A DNA stretch of 16,066 nucleotides from Lachnospiraceae bacterium UBA5895 (GCA_002431915.1 DJEP01000052.1:1-16066), one strand, 5' to 3'; shown: positions 1-7,543, counted from the first letter of the stretch. Numbers and translations are program-made. Notes: generated by a model from the letters alone, not told the origin.

Positions 1-25
1 CCCTATAAAAAGGAGGAAATCATAA

Positions 26-1453
26 ATGTTAGTAAACACAAAGGCCAAGATCGGTGTATTTTCCATTGCTTTGGGAGCATATCTGCCCCAGTTCCCCCAG
101 CTGGTGCCCAATTTCCAGGCACAGTATGAGGATTTCAAAAAGACCATTCCCGATACCGTAGACATCGTAGACGGCGGTATGGTGACCACCAAGGAACAGG
201 CTATGGCAGCCGGTGACAAGTTCCGTGCAGCGGATGTGGATCTGGTATTTTTACAGCTTCTGACATATGCAACTTCTTACAACGTACTTCCCGCCATCCG
301 TGATCTGGATGTTCCTGTGGTATGCATCAATGTGCAGAAGAAGCTGGCTCCGGACTATGCGAACACCGACATTCCCATCTGGCTGGGCGACCTGTATGCC
401 TGCGGTGCCGTAGGCGAGGCAGTGGCTGACTTGGAGCGTGCAGGCAAGAGACATGCCGTGATCACCGGTGTGGTAGAAGGCGGTGACCCAGAGGTGGCAG
501 CGCAGATCGCCGACTGGTGTAAGGCAGCGCAGGTCCGCAGACGTTTCCGTCAGACCAACATCGCACAGATCGGACGTCCTTATCCCGGCATGATGGATCT
601 CTACATCGACGAGACCAACCTGTACAACCGCATGGGTCTGTATACCAAACAGTTCGACTGGGAAGATATGTGGGCAATCGCAGATGACATTACCGATACC
701 GAGGCAATTAAGGCTAAGGCACAGGATATTATCGATACCTTTGAAGTAGAGGGCGGCGCTACCGCAGACGATGAAGATATTATGGATATGGCAAAGCATG
801 TCCTTGCATTTGAGCAGTGGGCGAAGGACGAAGATCTGAGCATGATCGCTTCCCACTATGCAGGTAAGGCTCAGGGCGTAGCCGGCAAACTGGATTCCAT
901 GCTGATCCCCGCATTTTCCATGCTGATCAAGCAGGGCACCGCATGTGCGGTAGAAGGCGATATGAAGGTTGCCATGGCAATGTCCATTTTGAAGACGATT
1001 TCCGGTATGGGACAGCTGTCCGAGATGTACTCCATTGACTTCAATGAAGATATCTGTATCATCGGTCATTCCGGATCCGGCGATGCGGATATTTCCCTGG
1101 CACATAAGCCCACCATGAAGATCGTGAAGGTATTCCACGGCAAGGTAGGCGGCGGATATCTGACACAGTTCTATCCTCCCGTAGGACCTGTAACGTACCT
1201 GGCTATTACACAGGATAAGGACGGCAACTTCAAGTTCGTAGTGGCAGAGGGTGAGAACCAGCCCGGACCGATTTTCACCTTCGGCGATACCAACATGCGT
1301 ACCAAGTTCTCGATCCCTTGCAGAGAGTTCGTGAACCGCTGGAGCGAGGCGGGCCCTACCCATCATATGGCAGCGGCAGCCGGAAGACATATTGACACGA
1401 TCCTGAAGGTTGCTAAAATATTAAACGTACCGGTAGATGTGATTACACGGTAA
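26..1453 (+). CDS. AraA-type (L-fucose/L-arabinose isomerase family) sugar isomerase
   Basis: This is a 475-residue cytoplasmic ketol isomerase that should convert an aldose to a ketose using a divalent metal. The motifs follow L-arabinose isomerase in order: VEGDMK with E310, SEMYSIDF with E333, IGHSG with H348, and GPTHHM with H446/H447 near the C-terminus. These match the E. coli AraA metal ligands E306, E333, H350 and H450. The length is close to AraA (about 500). The start is the ATG at 26, nine bases after AGGAGG at 11-16. The gene is followed by rhaD, so the physiological substrate may be L-rhamnose, L-fucose or another deoxysugar rather than L-arabinose; that is inference. It is probably not the first gene of its operon, because the window opens at its ribosome binding site with no promoter visible. 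Family assignment is firm; substrate is open. Confidence 0.85.
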   Translation: MLVNTKAKIGVFSIALGAYLPQFPQLVPNFQAQYEDFKKTIPDTVDIVDGGMVTTKEQAMAAGDKFRAADVDLVFLQLLTYATSYNVLPAIRDLDVPVVCINVQKKLAPDYANTDIPIWLGDLYACGAVGEAVADLERAGKRHAVITGVVEGGDPEVAAQIADWCKAAQVRRRFRQTNIAQIGRPYPGMMDLYIDETNLYNRMGLYTKQFDWEDMWAIADDITDTEAIKAKAQDIIDTFEVEGGATADDEDIMDMAKHVLAFEQWAKDEDLSMIASHYAGKAQGVAGKLDSMLIPAFSMLIKQGTACAVEGDMKVAMAMSILKTISGMGQLSEMYSIDFNEDICIIGHSGSGDADISLAHKPTMKIVKVFHGKVGGGYLTQFYPPVGPVTYLAITQDKDGNFKFVVAEGENQPGPIFTFGDTNMRTKFSIPCREFVNRWSEAGPTHHMAAAAGRHIDTILKVAKILNVPVDVITR

Positions 1454-1455
1454 GG

Positions 1456-1499
1456 CATTTGCGTAAAAAGTAAGCTCTGAAAGAGCGATTTCGCAAATG
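1456..1499 (+). other. intergenic RNA hairpin after the isomerase
   Basis: The arms CATTTGCG (1456-1463) and CGCAAATG (1492-1499) form a perfect 8-bp stem. A nested GCTCT/AGAGC stem (1474-1478 with 1482-1486) closes a GAA loop. The hairpin starts three bases after the isomerase stop codon. No T-run follows, so it is not a simple intrinsic terminator. It may act as a processing or stabilising element between the two cistrons; that role is inference. Confidence 0.5.
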
Positions 1500-1542
1500 G
1501 GGTTCGGAATAGTTACGAATGATTATGATTTGAAAATAATAT

Positions 1543-1566
1543 GCCTGTGGGCGGAAGCTCGCAGGC
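1543..1566 (+). other. GNRA-capped hairpin upstream of the rhaD ribosome binding site
   Basis: GCCTGTGGGC (1543-1552) pairs with GCTCGCAGGC (1557-1566) as a continuous 10-bp stem with two G-U wobbles. It is capped by the tetraloop GGAA (1553-1556), a GNRA type. It lies four bases before the GAAAGG ribosome binding site of rhaD and has no T-run. It could mark an RNA end, protect the downstream message or affect translation. No known riboswitch class was recognised. Confidence 0.5.
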
Positions 1567-1588
1567 AACGGAAAGGTTAGGTAATAAC

Positions 1589-2410
1589 ATGAAATTTTTA
1601 GATGCAGAATTTGTACAGGGATTTATCAGAATGGCAGATGACGGATGGCAACAGGGCTGGCACGAGCGTAACGGCGGCAACCTGTCCTACCGTGTGAAGC
1701 CGGAAGAGGTAGAACTGGTAAAGGAGAACTTCGAGCCGAAGGAGTTCCAGCCCATCGGCACCACCGTTCCCGCACTGGCAGGAGAGTATTTCCTGGTAAC
1801 CGGCAGCGGCAAATATTTCCGCAATGTCAGCATTAAGCCGGAAGATTCCATCTGCATGATCGAACTGGATGACAAGGGTGAGAATTACCGTATCGTATGG
1901 GGACTGGTGAACGGTGGCAGACCTACCTCCGAGCTTCCCAGCCACCTGATGAACCTGGAAGTGAAGAAGCTGCAGGATCCCGATTACCGTGTGGTATATC
2001 ATGCACACACCACCAATATCATCGCACTGACCTTCGTCCTGCCTCTGGAGGATAAGGTATTCACCAGAGAGCTGTGGGAGATGGCAACCGAGTGTCCCGT
2101 AGTATTCCCGGATGGCGTAGGCGTTGTGCCCTGGATGGTACCGGGTGGCAGAGAGATCGCAGTGGCAACCTCTGAACTGATGAAGAAATACGATCTGGCA
2201 ATCTGGGCACATCACGGAACCTTCGCAGCAGGCAGGGATTTCGACCTGACCTTCGGTCTGATGCATACCGTAGAAAAGTCCGCAGAGATCCTGGTGAAGA
2301 TGCTGTCCATGCAGCCGAATAAGAGACAGACCATTACCCCCGACGATTTCCGTCATCTGGCAAAGGACTTCGGCGTGACCCTTCCCGAAGAGTTTTTATA
2401 TGAAAAATAA
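1589..2410 (+). CDS. rhaD: rhamnulose-1-phosphate aldolase
   Basis: A 273-residue class II (zinc) aldolase that cleaves L-rhamnulose-1-phosphate to dihydroxyacetone phosphate and L-lactaldehyde in the cytoplasm. The E. coli enzyme is 274 residues. Visible motifs are the N-terminal GWHERNGGNLSYR signature, the catalytic Glu in TSELPSH (E115), the zinc pair in YHAHTTN (H138, H140) and the third zinc His in WAHHGTFAAG (H209). The reading frame is open from 1541, but the start is placed at ATG 1589: the protein then begins MKFLDAEF and matches the family length, and GAAAGG lies at 1571-1576. The gene follows the AraA-type isomerase by 135 bases and is convergent with an AraC-family gene. Together these suggest a deoxysugar catabolic operon whose kinase and transporter lie upstream of the window. 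A fuculose-phosphate aldolase is less likely because FucA proteins are shorter (about 215 residues). Confidence 0.92.
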   Translation: MKFLDAEFVQGFIRMADDGWQQGWHERNGGNLSYRVKPEEVELVKENFEPKEFQPIGTTVPALAGEYFLVTGSGKYFRNVSIKPEDSICMIELDDKGENYRIVWGLVNGGRPTSELPSHLMNLEVKKLQDPDYRVVYHAHTTNIIALTFVLPLEDKVFTRELWEMATECPVVFPDGVGVVPWMVPGGREIAVATSELMKKYDLAIWAHHGTFAAGRDFDLTFGLMHTVEKSAEILVKMLSMQPNKRQTITPDDFRHLAKDFGVTLPEEFLYEK

Positions 2411-2465
2411 CGATCCGGAGAACTCACAGAGGAGCCTCGAACCGTTATATCATTAAGATTTGACA

Positions 2466-3434
2466 TTATAGGCGGGATTTTAAACGCGCCTCATTCGGTG
2501 TCATAGCATACATTTTTTTGAACTGTTTGTAGAAAAAGTTCTGATTTTCATAGCCCACGGATAGGGCAATCTCAGACACCGGCAGCGCCGTGTGGGACAG
2601 CTGATTCATAGCGACCCGCATGCGCTGCTTTGTCTGTATTTCCTTGAAAGTGGTGCCGGAATATTTTTTGATCATACGGCTGAGAGAGGACGGGGTATAC
2701 CCGATCTGTGCCGCCAGCTCGTGAAGAGTTCCGGTATCATAACGTTCCGCCAGATACCTGCGCACCACCACCATCAGGACGTTGCTCTGTTCATCCTTCT
2801 GGTCCAATAAAATATTTTCCGCATTGCTCAAAATGTGCATGAACAGAAGGGCAAAGGTATGCTCTGAGAGCTTATGCCAGTTCTGGGGCTGCTGTAGGAG
2901 TAGGAATACGGCATTGTGGATCAAATTCTGGATACAGGGATTGTCGGACACGGTAAAGTACAGATATTGACCGACACAGCTGTCACTTTCCAAAGCGTTG
3001 ATAATAAAATCCGCCAGAATGTTATCTTTGTTGATCAGTGTCAGGATATTCTGAAAATAAGCCGGGCGGATAATGATGTTAATGCCCAGGTCTTCCTGCC
3101 CGCATGCCTTAACAGCGTGCTCAATATGCTGGTTCATGAATAACAGTTCCCCGGGGCGCAGGCGGATTTCTTCTTCATTTATGACATGCGTGACGGAACC
3201 GGAGAGACAATAGAAAATCTCCACATAGTCATGCTTATGCTTCGGGAAATCCACGAAGCGGGTATGACGCCGCAGAGTAATATCGTCTTCGGAATGCTCT
3301 AAAAATTTATCGCTCTCCACCACAAAATCCTGTTTGCTGGTGTAGAGATTCTTTTGAACGGAGAGAGCCCCGTTTAAAATCTGCTGTTCTTCCGGCGTGA
3401 TATAGACCGGGTCCAGAAAGCTGTTCTCATACAT
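2466..3434 (-). CDS. AraC-family transcriptional regulator with N-terminal cupin
   Basis: A 322-residue one-component regulator. Residues about 60-135 form an AraC-type cupin sensor, with FPKHKHDYVEIFY (H66, H68) and the RPGELLFMNQHIEHAV strand. Residues 222-322 form the double helix-turn-helix DNA-binding domain, including LHELAAQIGYTPSSLSRMIKKY and the family signature VSEIALSVGYENQNFFYKQFKK. The frame is open to 3476, but the ATG at 3434 is preferred, with GGGGA five bases upstream and AAAGGA slightly further. It is convergent with rhaD, so control of the isomerase-rhaD operon is plausible but unproven. The effector is probably a sugar or sugar phosphate. No clear terminator was seen in the 55 bases between it and rhaD. 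Confidence 0.9.
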   Translation of the reverse strand: MYENSFLDPVYITPEEQQILNGALSVQKNLYTSKQDFVVESDKFLEHSEDDITLRRHTRFVDFPKHKHDYVEIFYCLSGSVTHVINEEEIRLRPGELLFMNQHIEHAVKACGQEDLGINIIIRPAYFQNILTLINKDNILADFIINALESDSCVGQYLYFTVSDNPCIQNLIHNAVFLLLQQPQNWHKLSEHTFALLFMHILSNAENILLDQKDEQSNVLMVVVRRYLAERYDTGTLHELAAQIGYTPSSLSRMIKKYSGTTFKEIQTKQRMRVAMNQLSHTALPVSEIALSVGYENQNFFYKQFKKMYAMTPNEARLKSRL

Positions 3435-3499
3435 ATGAATCCCCATTCCTTTCAGCAGCCTGCAAGCTTTAAACACAGGCAGGTTCTTTCACTGAACTT

Positions 3500-3528
3500 A
3501 TTTTACAGGAAAGAGACAAAAACCTCAA
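3500..3528 (-). promoter_or_regulatory. candidate sigma-A promoter for the AraC-family gene
   Basis: On the minus strand, TTGAGG (3523-3528) and TAAAAT (3500-3505) are 17 bases apart. This would start a transcript near 3492, leaving a leader of roughly 58 bases before the chosen start at 3434. The -10 matches the consensus at 5 of 6 positions and the -35 at 4 of 6. Confidence 0.5.
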
Positions 3529-3553
3529 GATGTGTGTAAAAAGTGATTCTACA

Positions 3554-3582
3554 TTGCACGTGGCATTTTTGTGTTGTATATT
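3554..3582 (+). promoter_or_regulatory. candidate sigma-A promoter for the zinc-ribbon operon
   Basis: TTGCAC (3554-3559) and TATATT (3577-3582) are separated by 17 bases, about 80 bases before the first zinc-ribbon gene. The -10 is good (5 of 6) and the -35 is weak (TTG conserved). It diverges from the candidate promoter of the AraC-family gene. Confidence 0.4.
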
Positions 3583-3660
3583 AATAATGATTGTGAACAA
3601 TAAGCAACTTTGCGCAGGTAGTCCAAAGTTTGCAGGTTGTGGAAAGACATGAGGATTTGT

Positions 3661-4428
3661 ATGGCAGATACCGCAGTAAAAAAGATTATTTGTAGTTCCT
3701 GCGGAGCGGAATTTGATGATACCCTTCCCCAATGTCCCTATTGCGGAAGCCTGAATTATAAGGGCGCCGAAGCGGAATATTTGGGGAAACTGGAAGGCAT
3801 GCGGCAGGATATGCAGCAGTTAGAGCAGGTACCGGAGCAGGAACTGAAGGAAAAACTGAAAAAGAAGCAGAAATTTGTGGTTAAGCTTCTGATCATCATT
3901 GTAGCGGTGGCAGCTATTTTTGCGGTAATTGTATATCGGGCGCGTTACGTAGCACCAAGAGATGCCCAGGCGGATTATCTATGGGAAAAGGAAAACTTCC
4001 CGGTGCTGGACCGCTTGTACGAGGCGCGGGATTATGAAGGGCTGGCAGATTTCTATGAGCAGGCGATCGCAGAGGACAGACTGATAGACAGATGGGAGCA
4101 TAGCGGCATATTCACAAGGCTCATGAGCTGCCGGAATGCGAGAGAATATCTGGCACTGGAACAGAGCGGAGAGACACTTTTAGAATATCAGGAGGTACAG
4201 CTGCTGGATGATTACTGGATTCTGCGAGGGCTGGATTATGGCATGTTTGTTCTGTCGGAGGAAGACAAGGAGTACATCCGTCCTTATGTGGAAGCTACAC
4301 TGAACAGTATGGCGGACCGGTATACATTTACGACGGAAGAAGAGAAAAAATTCGAGGACAGTCTGCGGAATAATTATGGCTATCCCCGCTATGAAGACTG
4401 TGAGGAATACATCAGGAACCATAAATAA
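3661..4428 (+). CDS. zinc-ribbon single-pass membrane protein, first of three related genes
   Basis: A 255-residue protein of unknown function. An N-terminal zinc ribbon has CSSC at residues 11-14 and CPYC at 25-28. A charged, Lys-rich linker follows (about 45-72), then one membrane helix (about 73-93), then an acidic helical domain of about 160 residues. The positive charges before the helix suggest the ribbon is cytoplasmic and the C-terminal domain external. After the helix comes the stretch LDRLYEARDYEGLADFYEQA, whose spacing recurs in the next two genes. The start is ATG 3661, five bases after GAGGA; earlier in-frame ATGs lack a good site. The gap to the next gene is 20 bases. No enzymatic motif was seen. 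It could be an envelope or secretion accessory protein, but I do not recognise it. Confidence 0.85.
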   Translation: MADTAVKKIICSSCGAEFDDTLPQCPYCGSLNYKGAEAEYLGKLEGMRQDMQQLEQVPEQELKEKLKKKQKFVVKLLIIIVAVAAIFAVIVYRARYVAPRDAQADYLWEKENFPVLDRLYEARDYEGLADFYEQAIAEDRLIDRWEHSGIFTRLMSCRNAREYLALEQSGETLLEYQEVQLLDDYWILRGLDYGMFVLSEEDKEYIRPYVEATLNSMADRYTFTTEEEKKFEDSLRNNYGYPRYEDCEEYIRNHK

Positions 4429-4448
4429 CGGAAAGGATCGTAAAACGT

Positions 4449-5237
4449 ATGATGAAATGTAAGTACTGCGGAGGCAATCTGACACTGGAGCAGGCATATT
4501 GCCCTCATTGCGGAAGACCGAACGAAGAAGCCGAACAGCATGTCAAAGACATGGAACATTACAAGAGTAACTTTGAAGATACCAAAAGTGATGTTTATGA
4601 AGTGACTAAGAAAAATACCGAGATCATGTCACATACAATAATTATCACAGTGCAGGTGATACTGTGCGTGATCGTATTTGTCGTAGCCTCCCACAGCTGG
4701 AGTATTCACAGGCAGTTAATGCAGTTTGATTCCAAAATCCGGCAGGGCAGCTATATGAAACAGCTGGAACAGTATCTGGAAGATGAGGATTACATAGGAT
4801 TTTCCGCTTTTTGTGACAGACATTACATCCGGTCTTACAGCAAAGATAACAGTTACGAGGATTATCAGCTGCTCATTGAAGCCAGCGGAGATTACCGTTA
4901 TATCTATGAGAACATGATGAAGGCAGTAACTACAAGCTCCGACAGCTCAGGCAGACTTTCCAGCCTGTATGAAAACATCTCGGAGTATTATGAGAGACTG
5001 GAAAAGATTCTGCATCCCGTAGACAATGAGTATATGGAAAAACAATATCAGGAACTGCCGGAGGAGAAAAAGGAAGATATTCTGCGGATGGAAACGAATG
5101 TGAAGATGCTGTTGCAGACCTATTTCGGCATGACACCGGAAGAGGCAGAGAATTTCGGTACAATGTCAAATGCCAGGAAGGTCGTATTCTTGGAAGAGAA
5201 AGGTGAGGTGATGGGCTATGGTAAATCTGAAAAATAA
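4449..5237 (+). CDS. zinc-ribbon single-pass membrane protein, second of three related genes
   Basis: A 262-residue protein of unknown function with the same plan as its upstream neighbour. The N-terminal zinc ribbon has CKYC at residues 4-7 and CPHC at 18-21. A charged linker leads to one membrane helix (about 62-81), then an acidic helical domain rich in Tyr, Glu and Asp. Just after the helix is LEQYLEDEDYIGFSAFCDRH, which aligns in spacing with LDRLYEARDYEGLADFYEQA of the first gene. The start is ATG 4449, 10 bases after AAAGGAT. Its last 20 bases overlap the start of the third gene, which suggests translational coupling. No known enzyme motif was found; the function is unknown. Confidence 0.85.
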   Translation: MMKCKYCGGNLTLEQAYCPHCGRPNEEAEQHVKDMEHYKSNFEDTKSDVYEVTKKNTEIMSHTIIITVQVILCVIVFVVASHSWSIHRQLMQFDSKIRQGSYMKQLEQYLEDEDYIGFSAFCDRHYIRSYSKDNSYEDYQLLIEASGDYRYIYENMMKAVTTSSDSSGRLSSLYENISEYYERLEKILHPVDNEYMEKQYQELPEEKKEDILRMETNVKMLLQTYFGMTPEEAENFGTMSNARKVVFLEEKGEVMGYGKSEK

Positions 5238-5655
5238 GTTAAAACAGACCCAAAAACAAAGCGGAGCACTGCTGATTATGAATATCGTGATCATTGCCCT
5301 GTGCCTGGTGCTGTTCGGTGGGACGATTCATATGTTTGAACAGTTACATTCCGCTTTTTCCCGCCCGATGAAGACCGACTGGCTAGAGAACAATGTGCGT
5401 AATGAGAACTATGCCTATCTGGTATCGAACTACCATGAGGACAACGTGTATGGTGGCATAGTATCCGGAACGAAAAAGGAATGCTACGGTGTGGCGAAAT
5501 ATTTTGAAGCGGCTTCCATGTACAAGGCGTATCTCGAAGTCGGAGATACGGAGCGCGCTGCCAGAGAGAAAGAAAAAATGGATGCGGCATACGAAGAAAT
5601 GGGCGACTGGAACATCGCAGCAGACAGCATCCGGGAACAATTGGGATTAGAATAG
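5218..5655 (+). CDS. small single-pass membrane protein, third of three related genes, lacking the zinc ribbon
   Basis: A 145-residue protein of unknown function. A short basic N-terminus of about 16 residues replaces the zinc ribbon, followed by a membrane helix (about 17-37) and a helical domain of roughly 105 residues. WLENNVRNENYAYLVSNYHE echoes the post-membrane segments of the two upstream genes. The last part (YFEAASMYKAYLEVGDTERA) has a repeat-like helical pattern reminiscent of a TPR unit, though I would not call a TPR domain. The start is ATG 5218, nine bases after AGGTGAGG, inside the end of the preceding gene. It closes the three-gene unit; the proS promoter begins 10 bases after its stop. 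Confidence 0.8.
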   Translation: MVNLKNKLKQTQKQSGALLIMNIVIIALCLVLFGGTIHMFEQLHSAFSRPMKTDWLENNVRNENYAYLVSNYHEDNVYGGIVSGTKKECYGVAKYFEAASMYKAYLEVGDTERAAREKEKMDAAYEEMGDWNIAADSIREQLGLE

Positions 5656-5665
5656 GGAAAGAACC

Positions 5666-5695
5666 TTGACAAATCCCGGAAGTATGCACTACAAT
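5666..5695 (+). promoter_or_regulatory. sigma-A promoter of the proS T-box transcript
   Basis: TTGACA (5666-5671, perfect -35) and TACAAT (5690-5695, 5 of 6) are 18 bases apart and predict a start near 5702, just before stem I of the T-box. An inverted repeat, GTATGCA (5682-5688) and TGCATAC (5700-5706), brackets the -10 element. Confidence 0.75.
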
Positions 5696-5701
5696 TACTT
5701 G

Positions 5702-5981
5702 CATACGACAATGACGATGAAAAGGATCAGTACGATCGGAATGCATCCCAGAGAGAGGGGAAAGACACGGTGACGTGCGGCTGGGAACCCCTTATGACAG
5801 ATGATCGGAAACCTCCCTTGGAGTCCTGTGCGAGACGGAATAGCCTTCAGGCTGTTGGAACGGCGAAGCACAGCGTAGAACCGGCGTTAACGGTGTCAGA
5901 GCAGGATACTTATTTGTATCAATCAGGGTGGTACCGCCGAGTGATCGGTCCCTTTTTCGGGAGCGATGACCCGGCGTTTTT
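5702..5981 (+). ncRNA. T-box leader (proline-responsive) of proS
   Basis: A tRNA-sensing transcriptional switch that lets proS be read when uncharged tRNA-Pro accumulates. The T-box core AGGGTGGTACCGCC lies at 5925-5938; its UGGU bulge would pair with the ACCA end of a tRNA with discriminator A. Stem I base: GAC 5713-5715 pairs with GTC, AAGG with CCTT, and CGATC (5733-5737) with GATCG (5803-5807). Between them are the loop E halves AGTA (5729-5732) and GAA (5808-5810). The codon directly after GAA-A is CCT (5812-5814), a proline specifier that agrees with the gene behind it. The AG-rich run near 5750 fits the distal part of stem I. The terminator is listed separately. The RNA class is certain; the exact specifier is a strong inference. 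Confidence 0.92.
5935..5981 (+). terminator. T-box terminator hairpin before proS
   Basis: CGCC (5935-5938) pairs with GGCG (5973-5976). An inner stem, GTGATCG against CGATGAC with one mismatch, leads to CCC/GGG around a TTTTTC loop. The T-run begins at 5977. The 5' arm overlaps the end of the T-box core (ACCGCC), so the terminator and the tRNA-stabilised antiterminator exclude each other, as expected for this class. Confidence 0.85.
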
Positions 5982-6039
5982 CGTTTCCGTAGATCGTATA
6001 AAAAGCAGCTATTTGCAGAAAAAGAAAAGGAGAGAGAAA

Positions 6040-7473
6040 ATGGCAGACAAGAAAATGGTAGAAGCGATTACTTCCATGGAAGAAGATTTCGCCCAGTGGT
6101 ATACCGATGTAGTGAAGAAAGCAGAGCTGTGTGATTACACCAGCGTAAAGGGATGTATGGTCATCAAGCCCGCAGGCTATGCCATCTGGGAGCTGATCCA
6201 GAAGGAACTGGATGCACGCTTCAAGGAGACCGGCGTACAGAATGTATATCTTCCTATGTTTATTCCCGAGTCCCTGTTAGACAAGGAGAAGGATCATGTA
6301 GAAGGCTTTGCTCCCGAAGTAGCGTGGGTGACCCATGGCGGACTGAACGAGCTTCCCGAGAGACTTTGCGTCAGACCTACTTCCGAGACACTGTTCTGTG
6401 ATTTCTATAAGAATGACATCCATTCCTACAGAGATCTGCCCAAGGTATATAACCAGTGGTGTTCCGTAGTACGTTGGGAGAAGGAGACCAGACCTTTCCT
6501 GCGTTCCAGAGAGTTCCTGTGGCAGGAGGGACATACCGCGCATGCGACCGCAGAGGAAGCGGAGGAGCGCACAATTCAGATGTTGAATCTGTACGCGGAC
6601 TTCTGCGAGGAGGTACTGGCAATGCCGGTTATCCGCGGACGCAAGACCGAGAAGGAGAAGTTTGCAGGCGCAGAGGCTACCTATACGATTGAGGCGCTGA
6701 TGCATGACGGAAAAGCACTGCAGTCCGGTACCAGCCATAACTTCGGTGATGGTTTCGCCAAGGCTTTCGGCATTCAGTTTGCTGATAAGGACAATACTTT
6801 AAAATATGTACATCAGACTTCCTGGGGTATGACCACCCGTGTCATCGGTGCTATGATCATGGTACACGGCGACAACGAGGGTCTGGTAATGCCTCCCCGT
6901 ATCGCTCCCATCCAGATCTGCATCGTACCCGTTATGCAGAAGAAGGAAGGTGTTCTCGACAAGGCTTATGAACTGAGAGACCGTCTGGCAAAAGATTTCC
7001 GTGTCAAGGTAGATGACAGCGATAAGACCCCCGGCTTCAAGTTCGCAGAGGCTGAGATGAGAGGTTATCCCATCCGTGTGGAAATCGGACCCAAGGATAT
7101 CGAGGCAGGCAAGTGCGTGATCTGCCGTCGTGATACCAGAGAGAAGATCGAATTCGCTCTGGAGGATCTGGAGGCTAAGGCAGCTGAGATTCTCGACACC
7201 ATGCAGAAAGAAATGCTGGAGAGAGCAAGAGCACACCGTGACAGCCATACTTATGTGGCACATAACATGGAGGAGTTCGAAAAGATATTCAACGAAAAGT
7301 CCGGTTTCGTCAAGGCTATGTGGTGCGGATGTCAGGAATGTGAAGACAAGATCAAGGAAAAGCTTGCTGTTACCAGCCGCTGCATGCCTTTTGAACAGGA
7401 ACAGATCGCAGATACCTGCGTATGTTGTGGAAAACCTGCGAAAAAGATGGTATACTGGGGAAGAGCATACTAA
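6040..7473 (+). CDS. proS: prolyl-tRNA synthetase, short (archaeal/eukaryal-like) type
   Basis: A 477-residue class II synthetase that charges tRNA-Pro in the cytoplasm. Motif 2 is RPFLRSREFLWQEGHTAH (about 151-168) and motif 3 is GMTTRVIGAMIMVHGD (263-278). The anticodon-binding domain follows from about residue 285. The C-terminal zinc domain has C429, C434, C460 and C463 and ends in WGRAY, as in ProS type 3. There is no editing insertion (INS) between motifs 2 and 3, unlike the long bacterial form of about 570 residues. The frame is open from 5770 through the leader, but the start is ATG 6040, preceded by AAAAGGAGAG; starting earlier would translate the T-box RNA. It is controlled by the proline T-box upstream and ends at a terminator at 7497-7543. 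Confidence 0.97.
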   Translation: MADKKMVEAITSMEEDFAQWYTDVVKKAELCDYTSVKGCMVIKPAGYAIWELIQKELDARFKETGVQNVYLPMFIPESLLDKEKDHVEGFAPEVAWVTHGGLNELPERLCVRPTSETLFCDFYKNDIHSYRDLPKVYNQWCSVVRWEKETRPFLRSREFLWQEGHTAHATAEEAEERTIQMLNLYADFCEEVLAMPVIRGRKTEKEKFAGAEATYTIEALMHDGKALQSGTSHNFGDGFAKAFGIQFADKDNTLKYVHQTSWGMTTRVIGAMIMVHGDNEGLVMPPRIAPIQICIVPVMQKKEGVLDKAYELRDRLAKDFRVKVDDSDKTPGFKFAEAEMRGYPIRVEIGPKDIEAGKCVICRRDTREKIEFALEDLEAKAAEILDTMQKEMLERARAHRDSHTYVAHNMEEFEKIFNEKSGFVKAMWCGCQECEDKIKEKLAVTSRCMPFEQEQIADTCVCCGKPAKKMVYWGRAY

Positions 7474-7496
7474 GATAATTTTTATAAGGCAGATGC

Positions 7497-7543
7497 AGAC
7501 GCAGGCCGGTAGTATTGCTACGGGGTCTGCGTCTTGTTTTTTT
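7497..7543 (+). terminator. intrinsic terminator after proS
   Basis: AGACGCAG (7497-7504) pairs with CTGCGTCT (7527-7534). The upper stem (CCGGTAG against CTACGGG, with one bulge) is followed by the T-rich tract TTGTTTTTTT. It begins 23 bases after the proS stop codon and isolates proS from the hydrolase downstream. Confidence 0.9.

Noticed and set aside
251..1390. Long open frame on the minus strand opposite the isomerase
   Set aside because: It lies antisense to a gene with conserved catalytic motifs, its protein has no recognisable domain, and such shadows are common opposite codon-biased genes.
2411..2465. Terminator between rhaD and the convergent AraC-family gene
   Set aside because: GAGG-AG-CCTC is the only repeat seen and a two-base loop cannot form a hairpin; there is no T-run.
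5770..6039. N-terminal extension of proS through the leader
   Set aside because: The stretch is the T-box RNA and its terminator; the synthetase has a normal start with AAAAGGAGAG at 6040.
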